Notes: a model not told the origin generated them from the letters alone. Counted from the stretch's first letter, positions 1 to 8,924 are shown. The stretch is 46,798 nt of DNA from CAZOWM01 sp964583615 (GCA_964583615.1 CAZOWM010000028.1:1-46798); one strand, 5' to 3'. Numbers and translations: made by a program.

Positions 1-1
1 T

Positions 2-109
2 TGGCAAAAAGTTGTAAATAGTGAAGCTATGAAAGAAGTTGTAGAAACTTGGGGTAATTATGGTGATGAATCATCAATGACAGTGATTTATGGGAAAAAG
101 ATTAAATAA
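2..109 (+). CDS. C-terminal end of an unidentified protein (cut by window edge)
   Basis: An open frame runs from the window edge to TAA at 107-109 and gives 35 residues, with an acidic stretch and a basic end (GKKIK). Codon use is AT-rich, like the following 400 bases and unlike the rest of the window. Too little is visible to name a family. It is probably a real gene end because the frame is open from the edge and contains plausible protein sequence (WQKVV, ETWGNYGDE), but I cannot test this. Confidence 0.4.
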   Translation, partial: WQKVVNSEAMKEVVETWGNYGDESSMTVIYGKKIK

Positions 110-668
110 TTGCTACCTATTTTACTCTGAATATTTAACTTCTCTATTTTTATTTATAATGATATCCCCCAAATTATCATCTTTGAATTCGTCAAAAAGA
201 AATTTACATAATCCCATTACTGTGACGACATTGTCAGTACTCTCATTAATCCTGAGGTTCTATTATAGGAATCGCAAACCTGTTTTCAGCATTGACCCAC
301 GGTTCATACACTCGTAGGTTTCAAGCAGATAATTTGAAACCTATAAAACATGCAGTAAAGTGTTTTTGGAATTAGTTCTGTAAAATATGTATTTTAATGT
401 TTCGAAAAGAGAGAAATCATTATTCAATGCGCTCGGGGTATAGATGATATAAAATTGTTACCCTTTGTAATTGAAATATCTTTTTTATGTGTGTGTAATG
501 TTGTTGTAATCCAGGTGATCCTTGAAAAAGGAAAATAAACACCTGTGTGTGTTTTTTTATTTCTGGAGAACAGGAACCGGATTCACGCCATTCGAAGAGC
601 TTCTTCCTTCGCAATTGTGCACCCTTCGACAAGATTTTCCGGGTGGTTTCCAATGGTGTGGTTGTCTT
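110..668. other. AT-rich intergenic stretch with no convincing gene
   Basis: About 560 bases between the left partial gene and the end of the minus-strand NfeD/FloA operon. Short open frames exist (for example 90-317 plus and 420-653 minus), but they have no ribosome binding site and no recognisable protein character. The first 400 bases are very AT-rich and there are short GT-rich tracts near 488-500 and 542-552. The only clear structure is a perfect inverted repeat at 315-343, listed separately. Confidence 0.6.
315..343. repeat. Perfect 10-bp inverted repeat
   Basis: TAGGTTTCAA (315-324) and its exact reverse complement TTGAAACCTA (334-343) are separated by 9 bases. No T-run follows on either strand, so it is a weak terminator candidate. 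It could equally be an operator or a chance palindrome in AT-rich DNA. Confidence 0.5.
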
Positions 669-1193
669 TCATCTCTCCATGCTCTTCGGCTTGCCCAGGA
701 TTTCCGAAAGTATCACCGCCCTTTTCAGCGGCGGAAGTCTGTTGATCTTTTGCCAGCCTGATGTAGTTTTTCCTTGCTGGGTCGAGGGTGCAGGGCTTGC
801 CCTATGTGTGGGAGCTGTCTTTTCCCGTACAATTGGTTTTTGGATTTCTCTATTCATTGCACCCATGTCCATAAGAGACCTATCTTCCACACTCACCTCT
901 TCACGAGGCTCCTTCTCATGGAAAATCTCTTCCTGAATCTTTTTTCGCCCCTCCTCAAGAATCCTCATACTCTCAAACCTGCTCACCGTTTCGACTTCGC
1001 CGGTATCGATCACCCTTCTCACGGCAGGTTGTTCCACCGCTTCTGCTTCCTTCACACCTTGTGAGGAAGCCTGGTTTTTCGCCGACAGCGTCTGCTTGCG
1101 CTTTCGCGCGTTCGACACTATAATCCGGGCGATGACGTTTATCAACCCGACGCCGACGAATATCAATAAGAATATGAGCTCACCGAATCGCAT
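669..1193 (-). CDS. Small membrane-anchored protein downstream of floA (YqfB-like position)
   Basis: This 174-residue protein has one N-terminal hydrophobic segment (about residues 5-26), followed by a basic stop-transfer stretch (RKRK) and a long charged, low-complexity tail rich in Glu, Lys and Ala, with no visible catalytic motif. It is the last gene of the NfeD-NfeD-FloA operon, about 70 bases after floA. A GAGG sequence lies about 10 bases before the ATG. In Bacillus the yqeZ-yqfA(floA)-yqfB operon also carries a small gene after floA, so a position-equivalent role as a partner of the flotillin scaffold is possible. I see no sequence evidence of homology. Function unknown. Confidence 0.7.
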   Translation of the reverse strand: MRFGELIFLLIFVGVGLINVIARIIVSNARKRKQTLSAKNQASSQGVKEAEAVEQPAVRRVIDTGEVETVSRFESMRILEEGRKKIQEEIFHEKEPREEVSVEDRSLMDMGAMNREIQKPIVREKTAPTHRASPAPSTQQGKTTSGWQKINRLPPLKRAVILSEILGKPKSMER

Positions 1194-1262
1194 TACATTT
1201 TCCGCCTCTGTATTTTCACCCTTTCTGAAAACCCTTCGTTTCGCCTGTCGAGCGCCGCACGC

Positions 1263-2252
1263 TTACTCCTCTTTTGGTTTTTCCTCGGTGCCGATGCTCT
1301 TGCGCATATCCGTGTCGGCCTGGATGTTTCTCAACCTGTAGTAGTCCATGATCCCGAGGTTTCCGCCTCTGAAAGCCTCTGCGATGGCTTTGGGAATTTC
1401 CGCTTCCGCAAGCACCACTTTCGCCCTGTTTTCCTGCACCTCAGCGACCATCTCCTGCTCACGCGCCCGCGCTGCAGCCCTTCTCTTTTCCGCTTCAGCC
1501 TGGAACCGCCTCATGTCAGCCTCTGCCTGATCTGCCTGCAGCTTAGCGCCAACGTTTTCTCCCACATCCACATCCGCAATATCGATCGACAGAATCTCGA
1601 ACGCGGTTCCCGCATCGAGCCCTTTTTCGAGAACACGTTTGGAGATCAAATCCGGATTTTCGAGAACATCCTTATAGGTCCCTGCAGAGCCGATCGTGGT
1701 CACGATCCCCTCGCCAACACGCGCGATGATCGTTTCCTCCGTAGCACCGCCAACGAGCCGTTCGATATTTGCCCTGACCGTCACACGTGCTTTTGCCTTC
1801 AGCTGTATCCCGTCCTTTGCAACCGCGTCAATGGTCTGCCTTCCCTTTGTCGGATCGGGACAGTCGATCACTTTCGGGTTGACGCTCGTCTTCACCGCAT
1901 CGAGGACATCCCGTCCTGCGAGATCTATGGCGGATGCGCGCTGAAACGAGAGCGGGATATTCGCCTTGTTTGCAGCGACCAGCGCCATACTCACCTTGAG
2001 CACATTGCCCCGTGCAAGATAATGAGTCTCAAGCAGGTCCGTGTCGATGGATATTCCCGCTTTTGCCAGCATGATTCTGCTGTCAACGATAACCGAAGGG
2101 CTTACTTTCCTGATCCACATCCCGATCAATTTTGCAATTCCCACAGGAGCACCCGACAGCAGCGCCCTGAACCACAGGCCAAAGAACTTTATGAAAAGAA
2201 TGATAAATATAAGTGCAACGATTCCCAGAAAGATATACAGAATAAAAAACAT
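1263..2252 (-). CDS. floA: Flotillin-like protein FloA
   Basis: A 329-residue protein matching the bacterial FloA (YqfA/UPF0365) family over its whole length. It has an N-terminal hydrophobic hairpin (about residues 3-45) for membrane anchoring, a PHB/SPFH-like core containing the conserved stretches KVSPSVIVDSRI, NPKVIDCPD and GIQLKAKARVTVR, and an Ala/Glu/Arg-rich coiled coil (about residues 235-290) with repeated EAE and ARAREQE patterns. FloA scaffolds detergent-resistant membrane microdomains. It sits after two NfeD genes on the same strand, the usual partnership, and GGAGAGGAG precedes the ATG. Identification is very secure; the clients of the microdomain are unknown. Confidence 0.95.
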   Translation of the reverse strand: MFFILYIFLGIVALIFIILFIKFFGLWFRALLSGAPVGIAKLIGMWIRKVSPSVIVDSRIMLAKAGISIDTDLLETHYLARGNVLKVSMALVAANKANIPLSFQRASAIDLAGRDVLDAVKTSVNPKVIDCPDPTKGRQTIDAVAKDGIQLKAKARVTVRANIERLVGGATEETIIARVGEGIVTTIGSAGTYKDVLENPDLISKRVLEKGLDAGTAFEILSIDIADVDVGENVGAKLQADQAEADMRRFQAEAEKRRAAARAREQEMVAEVQENRAKVVLAEAEIPKAIAEAFRGGNLGIMDYYRLRNIQADTDMRKSIGTEEKPKEE

Positions 2253-2304
2253 TTCTTTCTCCTCTCCGTATTTCTAATTTTATCAAAAACTCATCAGAAA
2301 AAGT

Positions 2305-2805
2305 TCAGCCTTTCGGGTTTGAAAGCCGTCGAACAACGATACGGTTTCCCTCGACCCTGATAACGCGAACCTTTTCCTCCTTGTGTATCATCTCCCCTGA
2401 TGTCACAACACTGTATTTTTTTCCGTCTATCACTACCATCCCAGAAGGCCTGAGTGTTGTGTAAGCATGCCCTTCTTTGCCGAGCAGAACATCGAACTTG
2501 TCTTGATCAGCACTCGTGTACCCTTCTTTCTGCTCGAAGGACTTTGCAAGGATGAGCCTCTTGCCCACAAAGGACTTCGGGAACGCTTTCAGCCCGAGCA
2601 TTATCATCGCTGGTGTGCCTACAAGCACACCGACCAAAAACAGTGTTCCAACGAGTTTTCCCAGTGTATTGTACGCGAACACTGTTGCAACGATCATACA
2701 GATGATACCGGAAGCGCCGATGACTCCGGCAGCAGGAACAAACAGTTCCAAAAAAAGCGCGACAAATCCTAATACAAACAGCAAAACCGGCACCCAGAAC
2801 GTCAT
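2305..2805 (-). CDS. Short NfeD-family membrane protein
   Basis: A 166-residue protein with two or three N-terminal transmembrane segments (about residues 3-75) and a C-terminal OB-fold NfeD domain (about 105-160, with LLGKEGHAYTTLRPSGMVVIDGKKY and a terminal VEGNRIVVRRL). It lacks the ClpP-like protease domain of the adjacent longer NfeD and resembles that protein's C-terminal half, so it may be an internal duplication of the transmembrane plus OB module. Its ATG lies one base after the stop of the upstream protease gene, so translation is probably coupled. It likely works with the FloA encoded immediately downstream. Confidence 0.85.
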   Translation of the reverse strand: MTFWVPVLLFVLGFVALFLELFVPAAGVIGASGIICMIVATVFAYNTLGKLVGTLFLVGVLVGTPAMIMLGLKAFPKSFVGKRLILAKSFEQKEGYTSADQDKFDVLLGKEGHAYTTLRPSGMVVIDGKKYSVVTSGEMIHKEEKVRVIRVEGNRIVVRRLSNPKG

Positions 2806-2806
2806 C

Positions 2807-4294
2807 TCAGACTTTCCTCACCACGACACGATTTCCGCTTACTTCAATGACCTCAACCGTTTTTCCGGACTCGACGTACTCTCCTTCTGTTTCCACGTTT
2901 ATCAGCTCGCCTTCGAACTCCGCTTTTCCTGAAGGGCGCAAAACCGTAACCGCGACTCCCCGTTTCCCCAGAAGAAGGGAGCTTTCCTCCTGTGTCTGCA
3001 CTGTGAATCCTGTGTCAGCGGTTTGTGCCGTGCTGAGTGTCAGGCCGCGGAACAGGCGAACGTGCGGAAGAAAATATGCCAGGATACTGAATGTGATGAA
3101 TGAGGACACAACACTTACTCCCACGACCGCAAGATTTCTCCTGAAAAGGTTTTTCTCCCACTCAAAGCTCGGCACAACAAAACCCTGCATCGAGAGCACG
3201 AGGGATGCGACGATCAATAGGATTCCCAGGATCCCTGCAACACCAAATCCCGGGATGATGAATATTTCGAGAATGAGGAGGATCAAACCGAGAACAAAGA
3301 GGATGAGCTCGATAGAACCGACCGTTCCCAGGAGGGCATAGCTCGCGAATACCACCGCAAAGCAGATGATCGCGATTGTTCCCGGCACGCCGAATCCCGG
3401 TGAGGTAATCTCGATGAACAGCGAAACCAGCCCGATGATGATGAGCACTGTGGTAAACCCTGCGCTTGTAACGAAACCGACTGCCCTGTCAGCAGATGAT
3501 TCTCCGAGAAAAACCGTTTCCGCTTCGGGCACGTTCAGCACCTTGATAAGCTCGTCCTGGCTGCTCACGGTCCCCGAGCTTACGGAGTAGCGCTCCATCT
3601 CTTTTGCGGTGAGTGTGAGGAGCTTTCCAGCAGGCGAGACAACCATTCCCTCCTCGAAGGTCTTTCCCTCCCTTTGAGCCTTTCTTTTGACCTCTCCCAG
3701 CTCAGCTGCCGTTACCACGATCACCTCATCGTCAACAAACACCTCTCTCAGTTCGATATCCAGGTCGACCATTGCCTTTGCCACTGCCACAGGATACCCG
3801 TTCTTTTCTGCAAGGGCTGCCATCTGTGCTCTGACAGCGCTCACCACTTTTTCAGACGCCGCAACCGGGCCCTCGGATCCCATCGTCACTGGAGCAGCAG
3901 CGCCCATGCTCGTCCCAGGCGACATGTATATGCGGCTGCATGCAAACGAGATCAGCGCTCCTGCAGACCAGCTCACTCCCATGCTCTCGGGCCCGCTCGT
4001 CACAAACGCAATCGTCTCGGCAGGTTCCGCGGAGCCGATCAACGTTGAGATCTGCAGCGCGGAATCAACCCTTCCGCCAAAGGTGTTTATATCAAAAATG
4101 ATAAACCGCGCTCCTTCTTCCTTCGCACGGTTGATGCCCCTTCTCAGAAACACGACGAGAGAGCGGTCTATCTCACCCTGAATGGGAATGACGTAGACTT
4201 TTTGTGATTCACTCTGGATATCCTGTGCGGTGAGCATCTGAGCACTCAATGCTATAAACACGCACAGTATCAAAACACTCGTCGATTTACTCAT
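2807..4294 (-). CDS. nfeD: NfeD-type membrane-bound ClpP-class serine protease
   Basis: A 495-residue protein with a signal peptide (about 1-23), a ClpP/crotonase-like protease domain (about 32-225), four or five transmembrane segments (about 265-420) and a C-terminal OB-fold NfeD domain (about 435-495). The sequence SWSAGALISFA supplies the likely nucleophile, Ser110, and Lys149 (ASEKV) sits at the spacing expected for the Ser-Lys dyad of the archaeal 1510-N homologue. NTFGGR (70-75) replaces the common DTPGG oxyanion-loop motif. The family cleaves hydrophobic membrane-protein segments, including stomatin-type substrates. It heads the operon with a short NfeD, FloA and a small membrane protein. 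The start is preceded by GAGGACG and a strong promoter. Confidence 0.93.
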   Translation of the reverse strand: MSKSTSVLILCVFIALSAQMLTAQDIQSESQKVYVIPIQGEIDRSLVVFLRRGINRAKEEGARFIIFDINTFGGRVDSALQISTLIGSAEPAETIAFVTSGPESMGVSWSAGALISFACSRIYMSPGTSMGAAAPVTMGSEGPVAASEKVVSAVRAQMAALAEKNGYPVAVAKAMVDLDIELREVFVDDEVIVVTAAELGEVKRKAQREGKTFEEGMVVSPAGKLLTLTAKEMERYSVSSGTVSSQDELIKVLNVPEAETVFLGESSADRAVGFVTSAGFTTVLIIIGLVSLFIEITSPGFGVPGTIAIICFAVVFASYALLGTVGSIELILFVLGLILLILEIFIIPGFGVAGILGILLIVASLVLSMQGFVVPSFEWEKNLFRRNLAVVGVSVVSSFITFSILAYFLPHVRLFRGLTLSTAQTADTGFTVQTQEESSLLLGKRGVAVTVLRPSGKAEFEGELINVETEGEYVESGKTVEVIEVSGNRVVVRKV

Positions 4295-4312
4295 TCGTCG
4301 TCCTCAAAAGAT

Positions 4313-4341
4313 ACATTAAATCTTTCACAACAGAAAGTCAA
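4313..4341 (-). promoter_or_regulatory. Sigma70-type promoter of the nfeD-floA operon
   Basis: Read on the minus strand there is TTGACT (4336-4341), a 17-base spacer and TAATGT (4313-4318). Transcription would start about 10 bases before the nfeD ribosome binding site. The -35 match and spacing are good, the -10 only moderate. Confidence 0.65.
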
Positions 4342-4486
4342 TGAAAAGGCAATTTATTGATATAAATAGAATTGAAGAAGAACACGGCGAGTACCTGAAC
4401 TGCAGGCTCGATCAGCTCATCTACTCCTCGCAGTCTGTCAAGACCCTGAAAAATTCCGGCGGTGCGAGTCCCGATACGGTAAAGGT

Positions 4487-5509
4487 TCACGACCCAGGAA
4501 GAGCGCGCCATATTTCGTGCAGATTCTCCGGTGACAGCTCCCGCTTCCCCTGCTCGATTTCTTTCACCACCTCGACAATCTTTTCGTTCACCGGCGTGTG
4601 CTGCCCGAGCTCTTTTGCCACACGGAGGATTTTCCCGTTCAAAAAGTCGACTTCAGTCCTCTTTCCCCGCTCGAGATCCTGAAGGATGCTTGACTTGAGT
4701 TTTCTGTATTTCATCCCCACGATCATGAGAAGAATCCAGCGCACCAGAAGGGGGTATCCTTTCCGCAAATCGGAAAACCTCTCCGGATTGATCGATCCTT
4801 TGAATTTCTCTATTTTTACTCCCCACCCCTGTGCGGCACGCGCACCTTCTGTGACGATCCTGTAGAAAAGTTTTCGCGCTGTCCGCAGACGAAGCAGTTT
4901 GCCGAGAAGTAGCCCAGAAATACCGCCGAGTCCCGTCACTCCGCAGACGATAAGAAGCTTTGCCCACAAAACTCCCTGTATGTTATCGCTAATGTAAACG
5001 GGAATCCCAGGCTCCAATGTACTCTTTACCATGAACAGGTCGTCACGGGTTGCACAGGTAAGGTTTCCGATGGTTATTCCGCCTTTGGACGTCACAAGGT
5101 AATGTGTGTGCTCCGTCATGACCGCATTGTACCCGACCGCGCCGGCAATAAGCTTCACCGCGGGAAAGCTTTCACTCACTGACAAAACCTCAAGCCCGTT
5201 CTGCAAGGTGAGTATGCACCCGTTGTTGCAGAGGTGCTCTTTCGCTTCAGGAAAAACAGAACCCAAGGCGTTGCTCTTCACCGCAATCACGATTATGTCA
5301 AAGCTCCCCTCGTCTTCAGAGAGCGTTCGGATCGCACGCACACGCGCACTGATTCTGCCCTTTTTCCCGACGAGGTGTATTCCCTCTTTTTGAAGCGCCT
5401 GGAGGTAGAGGTCAGCGATCTCCACACACGTCACATTCATTCCTTTTGCAGCAAGCGTCGCCGCAACCACGCCTCCGATTCCTCCGCACCCGACCACTGC
5501 TATTCTCAT
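4487..5509 (-). CDS. 2-dehydropantoate 2-reductase family (PanE/ApbA) oxidoreductase
   Basis: A 340-residue protein. PanE reduces ketopantoate to pantoate with NADPH in coenzyme A synthesis. A Rossmann motif GCGGIGG lies at residues 7-13, then AVKSN (Lys78), LQNGLE (Asn104), LWAKLL (Lys184) and the C-terminal signature SSILQDLERGKRTEVDFLNG (about 273-292, with Glu286), which together cover the known catalytic and binding positions of the family. The start at 5509 puts the Rossmann strand at residue 1. The longer frame to 5614 would overlap the divergent gene's promoter region and is rejected. PanE paralogues with other substrates are common, so the exact substrate is uncertain. Confidence 0.85.
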   Translation of the reverse strand: MRIAVVGCGGIGGVVAATLAAKGMNVTCVEIADLYLQALQKEGIHLVGKKGRISARVRAIRTLSEDEGSFDIIVIAVKSNALGSVFPEAKEHLCNNGCILTLQNGLEVLSVSESFPAVKLIAGAVGYNAVMTEHTHYLVTSKGGITIGNLTCATRDDLFMVKSTLEPGIPVYISDNIQGVLWAKLLIVCGVTGLGGISGLLLGKLLRLRTARKLFYRIVTEGARAAQGWGVKIEKFKGSINPERFSDLRKGYPLLVRWILLMIVGMKYRKLKSSILQDLERGKRTEVDFLNGKILRVAKELGQHTPVNEKIVEVVKEIEQGKRELSPENLHEIWRALPGS

Positions 5510-5575
5510 GGCATAGAAGAAAATCAAGAAAATCCAATTCGTCAAGAGCGGATATAAAGAACGGAGATATTTTTC

Positions 5576-5605
5576 TTGACAACGTGTTTCACGATCAGTT
5601 ACTTT
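5576..5605 (+). promoter_or_regulatory. Candidate promoter of the alpha-oxoamine synthase gene
   Basis: A perfect TTGACA (5576-5581) is followed after 17-18 bases by TTACTT/TACTTT, a weak -10. It lies about 35 bases before the ATG at 5638. A lone consensus -35 with a poor -10 may need an activator. Confidence 0.4.
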
Positions 5606-5637
5606 AGGTGTCATATTTAAAAATCAAGGGGTATGCT

Positions 5638-6858
5638 ATGGATGTTTTCGAAAAATGCTACTCGGACGGCGGCTATCTGGGAATGCTGCGAGTGGCAAAG
5701 GACAAGTACTTTTCCCGTCCCCTTCTTTCTCACTATCCGGGAACCGAAATGGAGTTCAACGGAATAAAGACCATCATCTGGTCGATCAACAATTATCTCG
5801 GACTCGCCCGAAATGAAGAAATCAAAAAGGTTTCTGTGGAAGCCTCACAGGAATATGGAGCCTCGGCTCCAATGGGGTCCCGAATGCTGACCGGCAACAC
5901 AACACTCCATGAAGACCTTGAAAAAAAACTTGCGGATTTCGAGGAAAAGGAGTCCGCAATCCTGTTCAACTACGGGTATCTCGGCGTGCTCGGTACACTT
6001 TCCGCCATTGTACACAGAAGCGATACCATTGTCATCGACAAACTCTCACATGCGTGTATGATTGACGGAACCTTTCTCGCCGGTGGAAAGTATCGATTTT
6101 ACAAGCACAACGATATGAATGACCTCGAAAAGCAGTTGAAGTCAGCGAGAAAGCTGAGCAAGGGCGGTATTCTCGTCGTCACCGAAGGTGTTTTCGGTAT
6201 GCGCGGAGATCTCGCAAATCTGCCGGAAATCTGTGAACTCAAGGATACATACAGAGCACGGCTCTTTGTCGATGACGCGCACGGATGCGGTGTTATGGGA
6301 CCGAACGGAAAGGGTACATCCGATCACTTTGGTGTCATGGATAGAGTAGACCTCTACTTCAGTACTTTTGCAAAATCATTCGCCGCAATCGGTGGGTTCA
6401 CCGCGGGGCAGGAAGGCGTGATCCAATACATACGGTACAACGCGCGCACCCAGATTTTTGCAAAGAGCCTCCCGATGATATACGTAAAAACCGTTGACAA
6501 GACGCTGGACATGATCAAGAACAACCCCATGCACAGGGAAAGGCTCTGGGAGGTGGCCACAAAGCTCCAGGATGGGCTGCGGGGGCTCGGGTTCAATATT
6601 GGAGATACGGCCTCCCCCATCACTCCGGTGTATGTGCCTGCTGAGCCGGAAGTTGCAAAAAACATTATTGTCTATCTGCGTGAAAAAAAAGGAGTGTTCG
6701 TTTCCGGTGTGATGTATCCGGTGGTTCCAAAGGGGATTATCCTTCTGAGAATGATACCGACCGCGTCCCACACAGACGAACAGATCGAAAAGACCCTCGA
6801 TGCATTCAAGGCACTTCGAGACAAGTTCAAGCTCCAGCTCGAGGCGGTATCGGTCTGA
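5638..6858 (+). CDS. Alpha-oxoamine synthase family PLP enzyme (KBL/AONS/SPT-like)
   Basis: A 406-residue fold-type I PLP enzyme. Enzymes of this family condense an amino acid with an acyl-CoA: glycine C-acetyltransferase, 8-amino-7-oxononanoate synthase, serine palmitoyltransferase. Visible family features are NNYLGLA (51-57), GSRMLTGNTTLHEDLE (80-95), the cofactor-stacking His138 (KLSHAC), Asp212 and His215 (VDDAHG) and the Schiff-base Lys246 (STFAKSFAAIGG). The start at 5638 is set by AAGGGG 7-8 bases upstream. Neighbours give no biotin or threonine-degradation context, so the acyl donor and amino acid remain open. A serine palmitoyltransferase-like role in sphingolipid synthesis is one possibility. 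Confidence 0.88.
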   Translation: MDVFEKCYSDGGYLGMLRVAKDKYFSRPLLSHYPGTEMEFNGIKTIIWSINNYLGLARNEEIKKVSVEASQEYGASAPMGSRMLTGNTTLHEDLEKKLADFEEKESAILFNYGYLGVLGTLSAIVHRSDTIVIDKLSHACMIDGTFLAGGKYRFYKHNDMNDLEKQLKSARKLSKGGILVVTEGVFGMRGDLANLPEICELKDTYRARLFVDDAHGCGVMGPNGKGTSDHFGVMDRVDLYFSTFAKSFAAIGGFTAGQEGVIQYIRYNARTQIFAKSLPMIYVKTVDKTLDMIKNNPMHRERLWEVATKLQDGLRGLGFNIGDTASPITPVYVPAEPEVAKNIIVYLREKKGVFVSGVMYPVVPKGIILLRMIPTASHTDEQIEKTLDAFKALRDKFKLQLEAVSV

Positions 6859-6947
6859 AAAAACCGCATTTACACATTATATAAACCGCCACCCTTTCTC
6901 AGAAGAGCGGCGGCGGATCTCTCGATCAGGAATGCCAAAGCTCTTCT

Positions 6948-7970
6948 CTACGTCTCGGTCTTTGTTTTTTTACTCATCCCCTTCCACTGCTCCTGTTCCA
7001 GAACCTCAGGATTTACGATGTTGTCAGGAATGAAGTGATTGAAAACATCCAAGACCCGGTCGACCGCGCTCACCGCCATTTCCACCACACATTCTCTGGT
7101 CAGTGCAGCAGAGTGCGGCGTGAGAATTACATTGTGCATTTTCAAGAGGGGATTATCCCTGCTCGGCGGCTCATTCTGAAAAACGTCGAGCCCGGCCCCT
7201 TTTATCATCCCTTTTTCCAGTGCCTCGACTAGATCATCCTCATTTACCACGCCCCCTCGCGAAGCATTGACAACAAATGCATCGGATTTCATTTTTTCGA
7301 AGCACTGCATATTGAGAAGGTTTCTTGTGCTTTCCGTGAGGGGGACATGCACGGAAATAACATCCGCCTTTTCACAGACCGTGGGTAAATCTGCAAATGT
7401 GACCCAATTACTGTTCTTTTCTCTGACACTTTCCTGAAGAAAAGGGTCATACGCGATTATCTGCATGCTGAAGCACGAATTGCACATACGCGCCAACATT
7501 GAGCCAATTCTCCCGAACCCGATCAACCCCAGATATTTTCCGTGGAGATCCCTGGGAATGTTTTTATATCGTATACCGAAATTCCCCTTTCTGAGCTCGG
7601 CGTCGAGAAACGGGAGCTGTTTGAACAGGGACAGCATCAGCGAAAAACAGTGCTCCACCACCGACGCGGTATTCACCCCGATACTGGAAGTGACCAGTAT
7701 CCCTCTCTCTGTGGCGGATTTCAGATCAACATTGTCCACTCCCGCACCCGTTCTCGAAATTGTGAGAAGCTGGTCCGCTTCGCAGAGCAGCTCATCCGTA
7801 ACTTTCAAGCCGGTTCTCAGTACTATCGCGTGTGCTTGTTTCATGAGGGGGAGTATCGTGGATACATCTGTGCCCTGTGCCTGCATTACATTGAGACCGT
7901 TTTTATGAAGTAAGCGCAATGCTTCTTCCTCGATTGGTTGTGGGAGCAGAACATTTCTTATCGGGTCCAT
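6948..7970 (-). CDS. D-isomer-specific 2-hydroxyacid dehydrogenase
   Basis: A 340-residue NAD-dependent dehydrogenase of the SerA/glyoxylate reductase family. It carries GFGRIG (151-156) for NAD binding and the catalytic triad Arg238 (NASRGG), Glu267 (FQNEPP) and His286 (LTPHSA). There is no C-terminal ACT regulatory domain, which argues against classical 3-phosphoglycerate dehydrogenase. It is the last gene of the run isomerase - aldolase - dehydrogenase downstream of a decayed sugar transporter. It probably reduces a 2-oxoacid or oxidises a 2-hydroxyacid in the same catabolic route. Substrate not determinable here. Confidence 0.85.
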   Translation of the reverse strand: MDPIRNVLLPQPIEEEALRLLHKNGLNVMQAQGTDVSTILPLMKQAHAIVLRTGLKVTDELLCEADQLLTISRTGAGVDNVDLKSATERGILVTSSIGVNTASVVEHCFSLMLSLFKQLPFLDAELRKGNFGIRYKNIPRDLHGKYLGLIGFGRIGSMLARMCNSCFSMQIIAYDPFLQESVREKNSNWVTFADLPTVCEKADVISVHVPLTESTRNLLNMQCFEKMKSDAFVVNASRGGVVNEDDLVEALEKGMIKGAGLDVFQNEPPSRDNPLLKMHNVILTPHSAALTRECVVEMAVSAVDRVLDVFNHFIPDNIVNPEVLEQEQWKGMSKKTKTET

Positions 7971-7998
7971 GGTGCAATCTCTTTTTTAATACTCTCCA

Positions 7999-8904
7999 TC
8001 ACCTCAGTATATGGCCGCTTTCCTGTAGTGCCCTTCTCAGCTCCTCTTTCTGAGAAAGGGTACACGGCTTGAGCGGTCTTCTCGGATCACCGCCGACAAA
8101 TCCGGCAATATCCATCGCGGCTTTCACACCAGAAACACTGTATTGTCCCGAGACCTGTTTATTCAGGCGTACGAGATCATCGTGCATTTTCTCAGCATCT
8201 TTGATATTTCCCTCCATAAAAGCGCGGTACAGAGCAACACAATCATCAGGAAATACATTCGCAAGGGAGAGAACCCCGCCGACTCCTCCCGCTTTGAGAA
8301 GATCGAAAAAGAAATTGGCTGACCCTGCCAAGAGAAAAAAATCATCACCGGCCGCCGCAAGATACCTCTCGAAATTTCCTTTTGAACTGTCCTTCATGCC
8401 CGCAACATTGGGGTGGGAGGATACCTTTCTTATCACTTCAGGGCTCACGAGCACTCCTCCGGTCACGGAAGGATTGTTGTAAATGAGAACAGGGACCGGA
8501 GAGGCGTCAGCCACATCCAGTACATAACTTACCAAAACGTCATCATCGATCAGCTTTTTAAAAAAACTCGGAACGAGAAGACTCACGAGATCCGCACCGA
8601 TCGATGCCGCCTGCCTGGTGATTTCAATTGTTTCTTTTGTGCTCTCAGCCGCAGTGCCCGCCATGACCACCTTTTCAGGTGCGGCATGCCTGACCACTGT
8701 TTCGATTACACGGAGACGTTCATCAACGGAAAGAGATTTGAACTCGCCATTCGTCCCGCATACGAAGTACCCTCTCAACCCCGTGCTGTTCATTTTCTTC
8801 ACGTTTTCGGCGAGCCCGTCAAAAAGAATCTCATCGTCTCGAAAAGGAGTTGCCATTGGAGGATACACGCCGCTCAGCATTTCTTTCACTTTACGCGTCT
8901 TCAT
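7999..8904 (-). CDS. DapA-superfamily pyruvate aldolase, HOGA-like
   Basis: A 301-residue class I aldolase/lyase of the dihydrodipicolinate synthase superfamily. It has the pyruvate-binding motif CGTNGEF (49-55), Tyr142 (LIYNNPSVTGG) and the Schiff-base Lys171 (AGMKDSSKGN). The GTNGEF.SL motif, LAGSANFFFD and a C-terminal SGVKAAMD resemble 4-hydroxy-2-oxoglutarate aldolase and 2-keto-3-deoxy-sugar-acid aldolases more than lysine-pathway DapA. The start at 8904 is chosen because GAGGACG precedes it; a TTG at 8928 would overlap the upstream gene. The catabolic neighbours support retro-aldol release of pyruvate from a sugar-acid-derived 2-oxo acid, but the substrate is inferred. Confidence 0.82.
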   Translation of the reverse strand: MKTRKVKEMLSGVYPPMATPFRDDEILFDGLAENVKKMNSTGLRGYFVCGTNGEFKSLSVDERLRVIETVVRHAAPEKVVMAGTAAESTKETIEITRQAASIGADLVSLLVPSFFKKLIDDDVLVSYVLDVADASPVPVLIYNNPSVTGGVLVSPEVIRKVSSHPNVAGMKDSSKGNFERYLAAAGDDFFLLAGSANFFFDLLKAGGVGGVLSLANVFPDDCVALYRAFMEGNIKDAEKMHDDLVRLNKQVSGQYSVSGVKAAMDIAGFVGGDPRRPLKPCTLSQKEELRRALQESGHILR

Positions 8905-8924
8905 TTTGCCCGTCCTCAAAGTCC

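Noticed and set aside
90..317. Possible 75-residue protein in the left AT-rich region
   Set aside because: It overlaps the end of the left partial gene, has no ribosome binding site and looks like random AT-rich translation.
4341..4682. Plus-strand open frame of 113 residues at the 3' end of the PanE-like gene
   Set aside because: Its second half is antisense to well-conserved PanE sequence, and the nfeD promoter overlaps its start.
5510..5614. Longer start for the PanE-like protein with an N-terminal membrane segment
   Set aside because: The extra residues come from the divergent promoter region and precede a Rossmann strand that normally begins the protein.
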